A stretch of DNA of 64,000 nt from Kordiimonadales bacterium. GTDB lineage: Bacteria; Pseudomonadota; Alphaproteobacteria; Sphingomonadales; Kordiimonadaceae. Of the stretch, positions 31,163-41,921 are shown piece by piece (positions within the stretch are counted from its first letter, which is position 1; every line of letters begins with the position of its first letter). The stretch is from the NCBI GenBank assembly GCA_015485385.1, contig WFTS01000008.1:1-64000 (forward strand), in the 5' to 3' direction. Position numbers and translations under genes: made by a program. The notes under the pieces were generated by a model, which worked only from the letters and a program-made list of their open reading frames with translations, was not told where the DNA came from and searched no databases.

Positions 31163-31208
31163 CTATAGCAAACCGCGGACTTTAAGAAGTGTAGCCGCTT
31201 AGGTGCAA

Positions 31209-31871
31209 TCAGTGATAGCGGCGCATCAAACCAACCAAGCGCCCCTGTACCTCAACACGCTGCGCGTCTAACACTTGTGTCTGGTGGTCCGGGTTCGCAG
31301 GAACCAGTTCAATATTTTGACCATTATGCTGGAGAGTTTTCAACGTCGCTTCTTCGCGGTCAACAAGGGCGACAACAACATCCCCGTCACGCGCCGTTTT
31401 GCCGCTTTCGATTACCACAGTATCCCCGTCTAAAATTCCAAGACCGATCATGCTGTCGCCCGATATTTCAAGGGCAAAATAGTCACCGCGCCCAAGCATA
31501 GTCTGCGGAATAGCAACAAAGCTGTCACGTTGTTCTAGCGCCTCAATGGGGGTGCCTGCAGCAATGCGACCGTGCAGAGGAATATCTACAGTCTCAGGTG
31601 GGGGGGCAGACGCTTGCCCAAACGCGCCGCTTACTAGATTTGTAGGTGCAGCCTGAATTTCTGGCATTTTAACAATTTCTAGCGCCCGCGCTCGGTTGGC
31701 CATTCTGCGGATAAAGCCGCGTTCTTCCAAAGCATTGATCAAGCGGTGCACACCAGATTTTGATTTCAAACCCAGAGCATCTTTCATTTCATCAAAGGAA
31801 GGCGAGACGCCACTGTTAAGCAAGCGGTCATTGATAAACATAAGAAGCTGTTGCTGTTTTGCAGTTAACAT
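31209..31871 (-). CDS. lexA: SOS-response repressor LexA
   Basis: MLTAKQQQLLMFINDRLLNSGVSPSFDEMKDALGLKSKSGVHRLINALEERGFIRR; peptidase S24 motifs GDSMIGLGI, GDVVVAL. Confidence 0.97.
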   Translation of the reverse strand: MLTAKQQQLLMFINDRLLNSGVSPSFDEMKDALGLKSKSGVHRLINALEERGFIRRMANRARALEIVKMPEIQAAPTNLVSGAFGQASAPPPETVDIPLHGRIAAGTPIEALEQRDSFVAIPQTMLGRGDYFALEISGDSMIGLGILDGDTVVIESGKTARDGDVVVALVDREEATLKTLQHNGQNIELVPANPDHQTQVLDAQRVEVQGRLVGLMRRYH

Positions 31872-31899
31872 GCGGCCCTCCAAGCTTTGTTTTCTATAT

Positions 31900-31914
31900 G
31901 TTCTCTTTTAGTTC
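31900..31914. promoter_or_regulatory. Alphaproteobacterial SOS (LexA) box
   Basis: GTTC-TCTTTTA-GTTC (GTTCN7GTTC) about 30 bp upstream of the lexA start codon. Confidence 0.88.
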
Positions 31915-31952
31915 ACCTTTTGGATAAATGTCAAGCCTGTGAGAGATTTTGT

Positions 31953-33146
31953 TTAAAATGGGATGAAGGGAACACTGTCCCCAGCGGTGACGGCATCGGC
32001 GTTTGGTGGACGCACGATCAAGCCATCAGACTGCGCAAGCACACTAAGTTGGCCACTGTCTTGTGAGACAGCCGCATCAACATGGCGCTCTCCCGGTCCT
32101 CCTATAAGGCGCGCACGCATATAATTTTGGCGGGGACCGTTTGCGGGCAAATCAGTCGCGCTTGGCAGCTGGATACCGCTTGGCATCGGGGCAGGGCGGC
32201 CCATAAGTTTATCAATTAAAGGCAGGAGGAATATGGTCGCACAAACAAAAGCCGAGGCCGGGTTTCCGGGAAGCCCCAAAATATGTTGTCCGTTCCGTGT
32301 TCCAAATATCAAAGGTTTACCGGGCTTCATTGCGACCTTCCAAAAATCCAAGGTCATGCCCTCAGCGGCAAGAGCCTCTTGCATGTGATCGCGGTCCCCA
32401 ACGGAAGCACCGCCAATAGTGACAAGAATATCGGCATCTTTAGCGCTGGTAATCGCCCGGCGTAAACTGTTTATATCATCCCCCGCTTGGCCAAGGTCTA
32501 TAGCGTCAGCGCCTATGCTGCGGATCATAACCATCAATTGGGGGACCGTGCTGTTTACAGTCTCGTGCGGGGCAAATGTGGTTGCCTCTGGCGCAACAAG
32601 TTCGTCGCCGGTTGCCAAAAGTGCGATGCGCGGCTGACGAAAAACCATCAAGTGACTGTGGCCTGCGCTTGCCGCGACACCAAGCGATTTGGCAGTAATA
32701 TAAGTGCCTGCCTCTAGGACAATTTGCTTTTCCTCGAAATCATAACCCTGAAGGCGGATATGGTCCCCGGGCTTTGGTGCAACATCTGTGAAAATCCCCG
32801 CTTCAGAAGGGCCGGTATTTTCTTGCATGATCACTTGGTCAGCCCCCTTGGGGACAGCAGCGCCTGTATAGATGCGAACGGTTTTGCCAGACTGTAAAGA
32901 GCCGCTATAGGGGGCCCCCGCAGCACTGACACCGACCAGTTTTAACTGGGTCTCATCGCCTTTGAGGTCACCACTATTAACAGCGTAACCATCCATGGCG
33001 GAAACGTCGCAGCCGGGCTGGGACCGGCGTGCCTTGATTGCCCCGGATAAAACCCGGCCACCACAGTCAGCAAGTGCAAGCCGTTCTGTGGACAGTGGCA
33101 CCGCTGGACCAACAATGCGGTCATATGCTGTTTTAACGGAAATCAC
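31953..33146 (-). CDS. moeA: molybdopterin molybdenumtransferase
   Basis: [61 protein letters not shown]. Confidence 0.96.
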   Translation of the reverse strand: MISVKTAYDRIVGPAVPLSTERLALADCGGRVLSGAIKARRSQPGCDVSAMDGYAVNSGDLKGDETQLKLVGVSAAGAPYSGSLQSGKTVRIYTGAAVPKGADQVIMQENTGPSEAGIFTDVAPKPGDHIRLQGYDFEEKQIVLEAGTYITAKSLGVAASAGHSHLMVFRQPRIALLATGDELVAPEATTFAPHETVNSTVPQLMVMIRSIGADAIDLGQAGDDINSLRRAITSAKDADILVTIGGASVGDRDHMQEALAAEGMTLDFWKVAMKPGKPLIFGTRNGQHILGLPGNPASAFVCATIFLLPLIDKLMGRPAPMPSGIQLPSATDLPANGPRQNYMRARLIGGPGERHVDAAVSQDSGQLSVLAQSDGLIVRPPNADAVTAGDSVPFIPF

Positions 33147-33640
33147 TTTCCTGTCGCCTTAATATTGTTTTCAGCCTCAAAAAGCCCGGATTTTCCGCCG
33201 TCTTTCAAAAGCAGCCGTGTAGAGGAAATGACCATGCCTTTATCAACAGCCTTAGCCATATCGTAAAGCGTAAGCGCCGCGACCGAGGCAGCCGTTAAGG
33301 CTTCCATCTCTACGCCTGTTTGGCCTGAAACTTTCACTTTGGCCTCGATCCGCATTTCGCTGGCGCTTAAAGGGCTGATGTCGATCTTAACGCTGGTTAT
33401 GGCCAAAGGGTGGCAAAGCGGGATCAGGTCACTGGTTTTTTTGGCTGCCATAATGCCGGCTAAGCGAACAGCCGCCAGCACATCGCCTTTGGGCAATTTG
33501 TCATCAAGGATCAGTTGCATGGTTTCAGGCTGCATAACAACAATAGTTTCAGCTACAGCACGCCTGCTGGTGACAGATTTATCGCCGACATCAACCATGT
33601 GGGCGGCACCTGTTTCATCAATGTGAGTTAATTTGCTCAT
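33143..33640 (-). CDS. moaC: cyclic pyranopterin monophosphate synthase
   Basis: [74 protein letters not shown]. Confidence 0.97.
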   Translation of the reverse strand: MSKLTHIDETGAAHMVDVGDKSVTSRRAVAETIVVMQPETMQLILDDKLPKGDVLAAVRLAGIMAAKKTSDLIPLCHPLAITSVKIDISPLSASEMRIEAKVKVSGQTGVEMEALTAASVAALTLYDMAKAVDKGMVISSTRLLLKDGGKSGLFEAENNIKATGK

Positions 33641-34437
33641 GTGGTTTTCTTTTGTAAAGCGCGAACGGCAGCTTCTACATCGCTTTGGCGCATGAAAGTT
33701 TCGCCGATCAGGAAACAGCCTGCACTGGCCGCCTCACAAGCGCTAAGGTCTGCTTGGTTGCGTAGACCGGATTCTGCTACCGCGATTTTATCACCGGGAA
33801 GCCGAGGTGCAAGACTTAGTGTCGCCTCAAGCGAGACATCCATCGTTTTAAGATTGCGGTTATTGATGCCTATCAGCGGGGACTTTAGATTTAAAGCGCG
33901 GTCAAGCTCGACAGCGTTGTGGACTTCGATCAGAGCATCCATACCATATTGATGAGCGCAAGCCTCAATCTCTTGTGCCTCTATATCGGATAAGGCGGCC
34001 ATGATGATCAAGATACAGTCTGCCCCTAAAGCGCGGGCCTCCACCACTTGATAAGGGTCGATCATGAAATCTTTTCGCAAAACCGGGATTTGAACGGCTG
34101 CCCTTGCTTCTTTCAGGTAGGCGTCTTTTCCTTGAAAATAGGGTTCATCCGTTAGAACAGACAAACAAGCGGCTCCGCCTCGCTCATAAGCTGATGCAAG
34201 CCTCGCTGGATCAAAATCATCTGGCCGGATTAATCCTTTTGAGGGGCTGGCTTTTTTGATCTCGCAAATGAAACCGTAGTCGCCGGCATTTCGTTTGTTT
34301 TGCAAGGCTTTGATAAAGCCGCGCGGCTGATCTGCTTGGCGCGCCAGAGCTTCCAGCGTGGTTAAGGATGTTTGTCTCTTTTTTGTGACAATATGTTCAG
34401 ATTTGGTGTCACATATTTCTTGAAGAATATCAGCCAT
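33637..34437 (-). CDS. trpC: indole-3-glycerol phosphate synthase
   Basis: [22 protein letters not shown]-like, [32 protein letters not shown]. Confidence 0.97.
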   Translation of the reverse strand: MADILQEICDTKSEHIVTKKRQTSLTTLEALARQADQPRGFIKALQNKRNAGDYGFICEIKKASPSKGLIRPDDFDPARLASAYERGGAACLSVLTDEPYFQGKDAYLKEARAAVQIPVLRKDFMIDPYQVVEARALGADCILIIMAALSDIEAQEIEACAHQYGMDALIEVHNAVELDRALNLKSPLIGINNRNLKTMDVSLEATLSLAPRLPGDKIAVAESGLRNQADLSACEAASAGCFLIGETFMRQSDVEAAVRALQKKTT

Positions 34438-35467
34438 CCAAAGCCCCTGTGGGTCTGGTGTTGGTGAAATTTATCCAGTTCTCCAGTGTCACACGCGTGT
34501 CACCACAGTCTATCGCTTTGCTTGCGCGGCCAATTCCGGCCTTAAAATCAGATGCAATACCTGCAACAACAAGGGCTGCGGCGGCGTTCATCAACACGAT
34601 ATCGCGGTATGCAGACTGTTTGCCAGCAACCAGCGCGCGGAGGGCGTCAGCGTTTTCCTTGGCGTCCCCGCCTTTAAGGTCATCCAGTGTTGAAACCGAT
34701 AGGCCAACATCTTGCGGGCTAAGCTCAAACTCAGTAAATGCGCCGTTTTTTAGCTCTACAACATGGGTTTTACCCGTTGTCGTGATTTCATCCAAACCGT
34801 CAGACCCATGGACAACCCACACATGCTCACTGCCTAGTTTGGCAAGAACCTGTGCCATTGGGTGCAGCCATTTTTTGTCAAAAACCCCAAGAATCTGCCG
34901 TTTTGTCCCAGCCGGGTTTGCCAAGGGCCCGAGAAGATTAAATATGGTGCGAAGCTGTAATGACCCCCTTGCGGGTGCCACATGGCGCATGGCTTTATGA
35001 TGGGCTGGCGCGAACATAAACGCGAAATTATTGGCCCGAAGGCTTGCTTCATTTTGCTCTGATGTCAGTTCCAGATTGGCGCCAAGGGCCATCAAAACGT
35101 CTGCTGAGCCTGATTTTGAAGAAACAGAGCGATTGCCGTGCTTTGCCACCGTGGCGCCTGCAGACGCTGCAACCAGAGCCGCTGCCGTTGATATATTATA
35201 GGTGCCGATACCGTCGCCGCCCGTACCGCATGTATCAACGCTGCCCTCAGGGGCCTCTAGCGGCGTTGCGCGTGCGCGTAAAACCCTTGCCCCACCAACG
35301 ATTTCATCGACAGTTTCCCCGCGCAGCCTCAGCGCCATAATGAAAGCAGCCATCTGCGCCAAATCTGCTGATCCCGACATAATGATGTTAAAAGCTTCTT
35401 CTGCGCGCGCTTCGCTTAGACGTGCGCCGTCCGCCAAATCTGCAAGAATGGGCCGGAGATCAAGCAT
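34430..35467 (-). CDS. trpD: anthranilate phosphoribosyltransferase
   Basis: DTCGTGGDGIGTYNISTAAALVAA, KHGNRSVSSKSGSADVL, FNLLGPLANPA. Confidence 0.97.
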   Translation of the reverse strand: MLDLRPILADLADGARLSEARAEEAFNIIMSGSADLAQMAAFIMALRLRGETVDEIVGGARVLRARATPLEAPEGSVDTCGTGGDGIGTYNISTAAALVAASAGATVAKHGNRSVSSKSGSADVLMALGANLELTSEQNEASLRANNFAFMFAPAHHKAMRHVAPARGSLQLRTIFNLLGPLANPAGTKRQILGVFDKKWLHPMAQVLAKLGSEHVWVVHGSDGLDEITTTGKTHVVELKNGAFTEFELSPQDVGLSVSTLDDLKGGDAKENADALRALVAGKQSAYRDIVLMNAAAALVVAGIASDFKAGIGRASKAIDCGDTRVTLENWINFTNTRPTGALDG

Positions 35468-36050
35468 GTTTACTGGCCTTAGCCTTGCATATATTCATAA
35501 AATTTTCCAATAGCTTATGGCCGTATTCTGATGCGATACTTTCGGGGTGGAATTGAACCCCATACAGATCGTAATCCTTATGTTGAAGGCCCATTATTAA
35601 GCCGTCTTTCGTTTCTGCGGTAACAATAAGGCTGTTGGGCAAGCTGGCACGGTCAACAATAAGCGAATGATAGCGTGTTGCCAAATAAGGCGAAGGGATA
35701 TCTTTAAAAATCCCTGTGCTGTTGTGGGAAATTTCACTGGTTTTACCGTGCATCACATGGGGGGCGCGCACAACAGACCCGCCAAAAACCTGACCGATAG
35801 TCTGGTGGCCAAGGCAAACACCAAGTAAAGGAATATTGCCTTTAGCCTCTTTGACTAAATCGAGGCAAATCCCGGCTTGATCTGGTGTGCAGGGCCCCGG
35901 GCTTAGGATAATCCCTAGCGGATCCTTGGCTATCACTTCGTCAGGGGTGATCTGATCATTGCGCCAAACCTCAACATCTGCACCCAATTCTTCAAGATAA
36001 TGGTACAAATTGTAAGTAAAGCTGTCGTAGTTATCGATCAGGATATACAT
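35460..36050 (-). CDS. trpG: anthranilate synthase component II (glutamine amidotransferase)
   Basis: MYILIDNYDSFTYNLYHYLEELGA, LSPGPCTPDQAG, LGVCLGHQTIGQVFGG, QFHPESIASEYG; start ATG at 36050. Confidence 0.96.
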   Translation of the reverse strand: MYILIDNYDSFTYNLYHYLEELGADVEVWRNDQITPDEVIAKDPLGIILSPGPCTPDQAGICLDLVKEAKGNIPLLGVCLGHQTIGQVFGGSVVRAPHVMHGKTSEISHNSTGIFKDIPSPYLATRYHSLIVDRASLPNSLIVTAETKDGLIMGLQHKDYDLYGVQFHPESIASEYGHKLLENFMNICKAKASKHA

Positions 36051-36147
36051 TGGGTTTGCCGTATAATTATGAACCAAGAGTGGACATTGCGTTTTTCAAT
36101 CAGATTGTCAATGCCAGACACGGCTACGCCCTGCAATTAAACATATA

Positions 36148-37386
36148 GTGACCATTAAATTTATGCCCCATAAACCGACTAGATCCTTTTTTGAACGGCT
36201 CAATCAGTCTTTTACCGACAGCCGCTGGCAAAGCTATAAACGCTTTGCTTTGTGGGGATATGGTGTGGTGGTCACACTGGTTCTCGCGTCCATGCTGTAT
36301 GTTTTAAGCCTTGATCTGCCACAGACTGAGGGTCACGGAACAGTTGTCCATCAGGCAGCGGAAAACCAAGCCGTCCTTAGAGGGAGGGAGGCTGAAAACA
36401 TCTATAATAAGCCTGCAGATAGTATGTCAGCAGGTCTAGCGAAAGAGACTGTAAGCCTGCTTGACGGGGGTGCAAAACCAAATGGGGACGCAAATTTAGA
36501 TAGAGACGAAAGCGCAGATAAGCGAGCAAAACCTGATAGCGAAACGTTGGCAACGCTGGCATCAAAGGACGGGTCAATCACCATACCGGTGAAAGATATT
36601 GAGGCGATCTTACCAATCCCACAGGCGTCTGAACCTGCTTGGCGCACTTATGCCGCTAATTGGACACAGAAGGGCCGAAAGCATATCGCCATTGTGATTG
36701 ATGATTTAGGCCTTGATCAAGATATGAGCAAACAGCTTGCCCTTTTGGAGGGGCCGTTGACTTTGTCTTTCCTTCCGTACGCCGACGATATTAGGAGGCA
36801 AACTAAGTTGCTGCGTCAAAGAGGACACGAATTGATGGTGCATCTTCCTATGCAGCCGAAAGCCGTAACAGCTGATCCGGGGCCAAACGCACTTTTAGAG
36901 GATATTACTCCTGCTGAATTTGAACGGCGGTTGCAGTGGAATTTAGAGCGCTTCACAGGTTTTGTCGGTGTCAACAACCATATGGGCAGCGCGCTTACGG
37001 AAGATGCGGGGCTTATGGTGCGCGTGATGGTACAGTTGCGCAAGCGGGGCTATTTGTTTCTTGATAGCCTAACATCCCCAAATAGTGTTGGCTCTAGCGC
37101 AGCGCGCGCAACGGGCGTTCCCTATATTGAGCGCGATGTTTTCCTTGATAACGAGCGTAGTTTATCCGCTATTTTAGCGCAGCTTAAAAAAACTGAAGAT
37201 ATTGCTGCCATGCGGGGCTATGCCGTTGCAATTGGGCATCCTTACCCGGAAACCTTGAAGGCCTTGCAGTTTTGGTCAGCAAAATTAAACAGGCATACAT
37301 TCAGCTTAGTGCCGGTTAGCCAGTTGGTGGCACAGCGTAGTGCGGCTGAAAAACTAGCAGAAATGAAAAAGGCGACAGGCCCTTGA
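36148..37386 (+). CDS. divergent polysaccharide deacetylase family (YibQ-like) membrane-anchored protein
   Basis: IAIVIDDLGLDQDMSKQLALLEGPLTLSFLPYA, LMVHLPMQPK, GFVGVNNHMGSALTED, AIGHPYPETLKAL; N-terminal TM; start uncertain. Confidence 0.88.
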   Translation: MTIKFMPHKPTRSFFERLNQSFTDSRWQSYKRFALWGYGVVVTLVLASMLYVLSLDLPQTEGHGTVVHQAAENQAVLRGREAENIYNKPADSMSAGLAKETVSLLDGGAKPNGDANLDRDESADKRAKPDSETLATLASKDGSITIPVKDIEAILPIPQASEPAWRTYAANWTQKGRKHIAIVIDDLGLDQDMSKQLALLEGPLTLSFLPYADDIRRQTKLLRQRGHELMVHLPMQPKAVTADPGPNALLEDITPAEFERRLQWNLERFTGFVGVNNHMGSALTEDAGLMVRVMVQLRKRGYLFLDSLTSPNSVGSSAARATGVPYIERDVFLDNERSLSAILAQLKKTEDIAAMRGYAVAIGHPYPETLKALQFWSAKLNRHTFSLVPVSQLVAQRSAAEKLAEMKKATGP

Positions 37387-37422
37387 TGTCATGCGTTAGA
37401 GCCAGCCTAAAGCACAGGCACA

Positions 37423-38913
37423 TTAGCCCCGATTAGATCCTGCGAAACGAAGGGCTTCTTTCGCGGCAACAACCAGGGCCCGTGCTTTTTGGTGGCACTC
37501 TTGATATTCAGATTCTGGGTCACTGTCGGCAACGACACCGGCACCGGCCTGCACATGCATTACGCCGTCTTTAACAATCGCAGTTCTAAGGACTATCGCA
37601 CTATCCATTGCGCCGTTTGCGCTGAAATAACCTACGCTTCCAGCGTATGGGCCGCGGGCCTCAGTTTCTAATTCGTCGATGATTTCCATCGCTCGGATTT
37701 TAGGGGCGCCAGAGACCGTACCCGCAGGAAAACCCGCAGACAGAGCATCAATTGCATCATAACGAGGGTCTATTTCCCCGACCACGTTCGAGACGATATG
37801 CATCACATGAGAATAAAGCTCGATGGTGTTGCGCGCTGTTACTTTGACCGAGCCTTTTTGGGCCACGCGCCCCACATCATTTCGCCCTAAATCCAACAGC
37901 ATCAAATGTTCGGACATTTCTTTGGGGTCTGAAAGTAGATCAGCGGCAAGACTATCGTCTTCAGCGGGGCCGTCTCCCCGTTTTCTGGTGCCTGCGATTG
38001 GGCGAATGGTCACTTCATTATCGCGCAGCCGCACAAGAATTTCAGGGCTAGAGCCAACGATCGCAAAATCCTCAAACGCGAGATGATACATGAAAGGGGA
38101 TGGGTTTGTACGCCGCAAAGCGCGGTAAAGCGAAAAGGGCGGTAACTCAAAGGGCATGGAAAAGCGCTGGCTAAGAACCACCTGAAAAATATCGCCAGAT
38201 AAGATGTAATCTTTGGCTTTGGCAATCATATCATGGAAGCGCTCACGCGTGGTATTGGACCGCGCCTCTTCAATTTTTGGAAGCGCAATCGACGGAACCA
38301 CCGGAATGGGGGCGTCCAAGCGCTCGAGCATTGCCTCTAGCCGTTGTTGGGCCGCAGTGTATGCAGTTGCCGCATCCGTACTAGGGTCGGGCCTGACAGG
38401 CGTTACAAGTGTGATCAAGTTGGTGACACTGTCAAAAATAGCCATAATCGTGGCGCGCACAAAAATAGATGTCGCCATACCAAGCGGGTCAGGCTTGGCT
38501 GGGCCCAGGGTTTCCATCTGACGCACCATATCGTAGGCCATATAGCCTACAAGCCCAGCAGCCATTGGGGGCAGGGGATGTGGCAGGTCGATCAGGCTTT
38601 CAGCCAGAAGGCCCCTCAGAGCATCAAGGGGGGGGCCCTCTACTGTTTCATATATGTTTGCACCGCCGGTATCGGCATTTCGGCAAATGCTTGTACCGGA
38701 CGGATCATTTTTCCAGATGATATCCGGGCGCAGGCCAATGATAGAATAGCGCCCCCGTGCCTCGCCGCCTTCAACAGATTCTAACAAAAAGCTGTAAGGC
38801 TCGTTCGTTGCTAATTTTAAGTAAGCGGAAACCGGCGTATCCAGATCAGCCACAAGTGTCGTTGAGACAACTTGTGGCTTTTCCAAGCGATAGCGTTTTG
38901 CAAACTCATCCAT
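37423..38913 (-). CDS. trpE: anthranilate synthase component I
   Basis: ILSGDIFQVVLSQRFSMPF, RPIAGTRKRG, DLGRNDVGRV, FPAGTVSGAPKIRAMEIIDELE. Confidence 0.96.
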   Translation of the reverse strand: MDEFAKRYRLEKPQVVSTTLVADLDTPVSAYLKLATNEPYSFLLESVEGGEARGRYSIIGLRPDIIWKNDPSGTSICRNADTGGANIYETVEGPPLDALRGLLAESLIDLPHPLPPMAAGLVGYMAYDMVRQMETLGPAKPDPLGMATSIFVRATIMAIFDSVTNLITLVTPVRPDPSTDAATAYTAAQQRLEAMLERLDAPIPVVPSIALPKIEEARSNTTRERFHDMIAKAKDYILSGDIFQVVLSQRFSMPFELPPFSLYRALRRTNPSPFMYHLAFEDFAIVGSSPEILVRLRDNEVTIRPIAGTRKRGDGPAEDDSLAADLLSDPKEMSEHLMLLDLGRNDVGRVAQKGSVKVTARNTIELYSHVMHIVSNVVGEIDPRYDAIDALSAGFPAGTVSGAPKIRAMEIIDELETEARGPYAGSVGYFSANGAMDSAIVLRTAIVKDGVMHVQAGAGVVADSDPESEYQECHQKARALVVAAKEALRFAGSNRG

Positions 38914-38923
38914 CAAACGACAT

Positions 38924-40852
38924 CTATTGCTGTGGATTTTCAGCAAACAGGCTTTGCTGCAACACAGTGTTTATTGTGACGTCATAATTATTTAGCAAGT
39001 AGGCTTGATACTGAGCAAACACATCATTGGTCATATCGTCGTTCAGCTTTGCTTGCAGTGTGTCAACGGCAGCAGTGTTTTTCTGCGGATCGCCCGGTTT
39101 GATAGCATTCACTTTAACGACAATATAACCATTGCCGTCGTCTGCCCGGTTAAAATCAATATCATTGACACCAAGATCAAATATTAATCTGCGGATAGAT
39201 GGCGACAGAGACGATGATTTATCGCCGGTACGCCCTATGTTTTTGGCGGAAAAGGATGTGATATCAAGCGCAAGCGCGATTGTTTCAGCGTCTTCTCCGG
39301 CTGCAAGCCTCGCTTTTGCGTCTTCTGCAATTTCAGATGCTTTTGCCAATTGTTGTTCTTGAACCCAAGCTTTGCGAATGTCGTCTTCAACATCCTCAAA
39401 TGGCTTGTCTTGAGGCTCGGTGATCTCGGTCACATCAACAAGAAAAAAGCCTTTAGCGCTATCGCTAGGGTCTAGTGGAATGATGTCAGGGTCACCACTG
39501 CTTTCATTAGAAAAAGCTTCCTGCAAGATACGGCCTTCTGTTTCAAGGGTTACAGCAGGCTGTCCACTAGGCAGCAATCCACGGCTGTCAACGTTTGATA
39601 CGCTAGCCAGCGGTAGCTTTACAATTTTGGCAATGTCAGACAATTCAGAAGCTTCGCCCATTGCGTCTGATATAGCCTTATCCATGTCATACATGCGGTC
39701 TTCAGCTTCAAACTCTTTTAGGAATGAGGTCAGTTCGTCACGCACGTCGTCCAGTGTTTTTTCCACAGCTGGGGTGATAGAGACCACTTTAAACACATTC
39801 CATCCGCCAAAGCCTTCAAGTGGCTCGCTAACACCGTTCAGCGGTAGACTGAATATCTTTGCCGCAGCATCGTCGCCGTAATCTGGAACCAATTCTGACT
39901 GCTTAAAGGTGCCGAGCTCGATTTCCTCAGCGGTGAAGGCTGATACTGAAGCGCCAGCCTCAACAAAGTCGGCCCCGGCTTGAATTGCGACCAAAAAGGC
40001 TTCAGCCGCCGCTTTGTCTGGGAAGCTTACTTGTTGCAGGCCTCGTTGTTCTGGAATGATATAATCGCGAGCACGGCTTTTATATTCTTCCTCAATTTTT
40101 TCCTCATCAAGTTCGATATCCCCCATGAACTGCTGGGGTGTTACGAGAATATAATTGTATGAGCGCCTCTGAGGTGTGCGGTACGAGCCTTTGTTGGCTT
40201 CATAATATGTCTGTAGGTCTTCTTCTGTTGGAGTTGGGATGTTGGTAATGTCCCCAGCTTTGATGTCAAATAATGTGGCATCACGCAGTTCCTGCTGCCA
40301 TACATAAAGCGCTTCTGCATATTGGCGAGGCATCCTGTTTTTAGCCTCAAACGATTGTATCAGATTGCGCTGAGAGATAGTGTTGCGGATTTCGCTCATG
40401 AAAGTGTTGCGGGTCATCCCTGTTTGCTGGAGCACCTGAAGAATCATTTCCTTGCTTAGGGTTCCGTCTGGCAGAACAAACCCTTCGTATGATTCTAATT
40501 CTTTGCGCAGTAAAGTGTTACTGGCACGCAAACCAAGCTGCGATAGATGCTCAACCACAGAGCTTTCCGCTATCATTTGCTGCAAGACTTGCTGATCGAG
40601 ACGCATCATCCGGATCAATTGCGGGGCCGTGTATTGAGCACCAAATTGCGCTTGCAAGGCCTGCGCTCGATTTTGAACCCGGCGGTAATAGGTTTCTGTG
40701 GAAACAGGAGTATCCCCAACAGAAGCAACCTGTTGGTTATCACTATTGAAGGCGCTGGAGCCAATACCAAAGATCGCGAACGAGCCAATTAGCACACCCA
40801 ACAAAATAGTCACAAAAATGGAGTCTAAACCTCCACGTAATTTGAGCAGCAT
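38924..40852 (-). CDS. PpiD/SurA-N-type membrane-anchored peptidylprolyl isomerase
   Basis: N-terminal TM FVTILLGVLIGSFAIFGIG, SurA_N-like region, parvulin-like central part; ORF 642 aa. Confidence 0.88.
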   Translation of the reverse strand: MLLKLRGGLDSIFVTILLGVLIGSFAIFGIGSSAFNSDNQQVASVGDTPVSTETYYRRVQNRAQALQAQFGAQYTAPQLIRMMRLDQQVLQQMIAESSVVEHLSQLGLRASNTLLRKELESYEGFVLPDGTLSKEMILQVLQQTGMTRNTFMSEIRNTISQRNLIQSFEAKNRMPRQYAEALYVWQQELRDATLFDIKAGDITNIPTPTEEDLQTYYEANKGSYRTPQRRSYNYILVTPQQFMGDIELDEEKIEEEYKSRARDYIIPEQRGLQQVSFPDKAAAEAFLVAIQAGADFVEAGASVSAFTAEEIELGTFKQSELVPDYGDDAAAKIFSLPLNGVSEPLEGFGGWNVFKVVSITPAVEKTLDDVRDELTSFLKEFEAEDRMYDMDKAISDAMGEASELSDIAKIVKLPLASVSNVDSRGLLPSGQPAVTLETEGRILQEAFSNESSGDPDIIPLDPSDSAKGFFLVDVTEITEPQDKPFEDVEDDIRKAWVQEQQLAKASEIAEDAKARLAAGEDAETIALALDITSFSAKNIGRTGDKSSSLSPSIRRLIFDLGVNDIDFNRADDGNGYIVVKVNAIKPGDPQKNTAAVDTLQAKLNDDMTNDVFAQYQAYLLNNYDVTINTVLQQSLFAENPQQ

Positions 40853-41056
40853 GCACCCGGCTCCCGTCGTGTTAAAATTTTTACAGCATTTGAAACAGCA
40901 TTAAGCTGTTCAGGTCATATAGGGCGCGCATCATAAGCATGCAATTCGCAGGTCGCAACCAATGATATTGCAGAATTTCCCGGCTGGTGTGCGGCTATTA
41001 ATTTTGCTAAGCCTTACTGACGAAAAACATATACGAAAAAAAGGTAACAATTCCCA

Positions 41057-41812
41057 ATGCAAAAACCTCATCCACTGGTTGCTGGCAACTGGAAAATGAA
41101 CGGTGTAACCGCCAGTCATGCTGAACTTGAAGCTCTGAGTACTTTATTGAAAACAGATAGCCCTGCGGAGTGTGAAGTGCTGATTTGCCCACCAGCCACG
41201 CTTATCGCATCGTCATCAAATATGGGCTTGTCCGCGATTAAAATTGGGGCGCAGGATTGCCATTCTGAGGTTTCTGGGGCTCATACCGGTGATATTTCAG
41301 CGGTGATGCTGAAGGATGCAGGTGCAGACTATGTCATTGTGGGCCATTCAGAACGCAGGGCTGATCACGACGAATCCAGTGATTTGATCAATGCAAAAAC
41401 CAAAGCGGTTCATAATGCAGGCCTTAGGGCTATTGTTTGTGTGGGGGAAACCGATGCGGAGAGAGTGGCCGGCGATACCTCCACCGTTGTTCTGGGTCAG
41501 CTTTTAGTCTCACTGCCAGATAGTTGTACGTCCGAAAATACCGTGATTGGCTACGAACCTGTTTGGGCGATAGGCACAGGCAAAACCCCTACAGTTGAGG
41601 ACGTGGCAGACATTCACACTGAAATTCGGACCGCCCTGACCGAGAGGTTCGGTGAGGACGGCGCTATGTTCAGGATCATCTATGGTGGCTCGGTAAAGCC
41701 ATCAAACGCCAAAGAGCTTATGGCGGCTCTAAATGTGGACGGGGCTTTGGTTGGTGGTGCAAGCCTGAAGGCGACAGACTTTAATGGCATTATCGCTGCT
41801 TACAGGGCATAA
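41057..41812 (+). CDS. tpiA: triosephosphate isomerase
   Basis: [60 protein letters not shown]. Confidence 0.98.
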   Translation: MQKPHPLVAGNWKMNGVTASHAELEALSTLLKTDSPAECEVLICPPATLIASSSNMGLSAIKIGAQDCHSEVSGAHTGDISAVMLKDAGADYVIVGHSERRADHDESSDLINAKTKAVHNAGLRAIVCVGETDAERVAGDTSTVVLGQLLVSLPDSCTSENTVIGYEPVWAIGTGKTPTVEDVADIHTEIRTALTERFGEDGAMFRIIYGGSVKPSNAKELMAALNVDGALVGGASLKATDFNGIIAAYRA

Positions 41813-41921
41813 ATTAAGCCTTGGCAAAAGCCCCGCTATGGGATAGAAACCGCGCTTTAATTCTTGGGCAAAATTTGTATAGTCGTTTGTGAGCTATACA
41901 AAGCATGATTAGGAACCCTTC

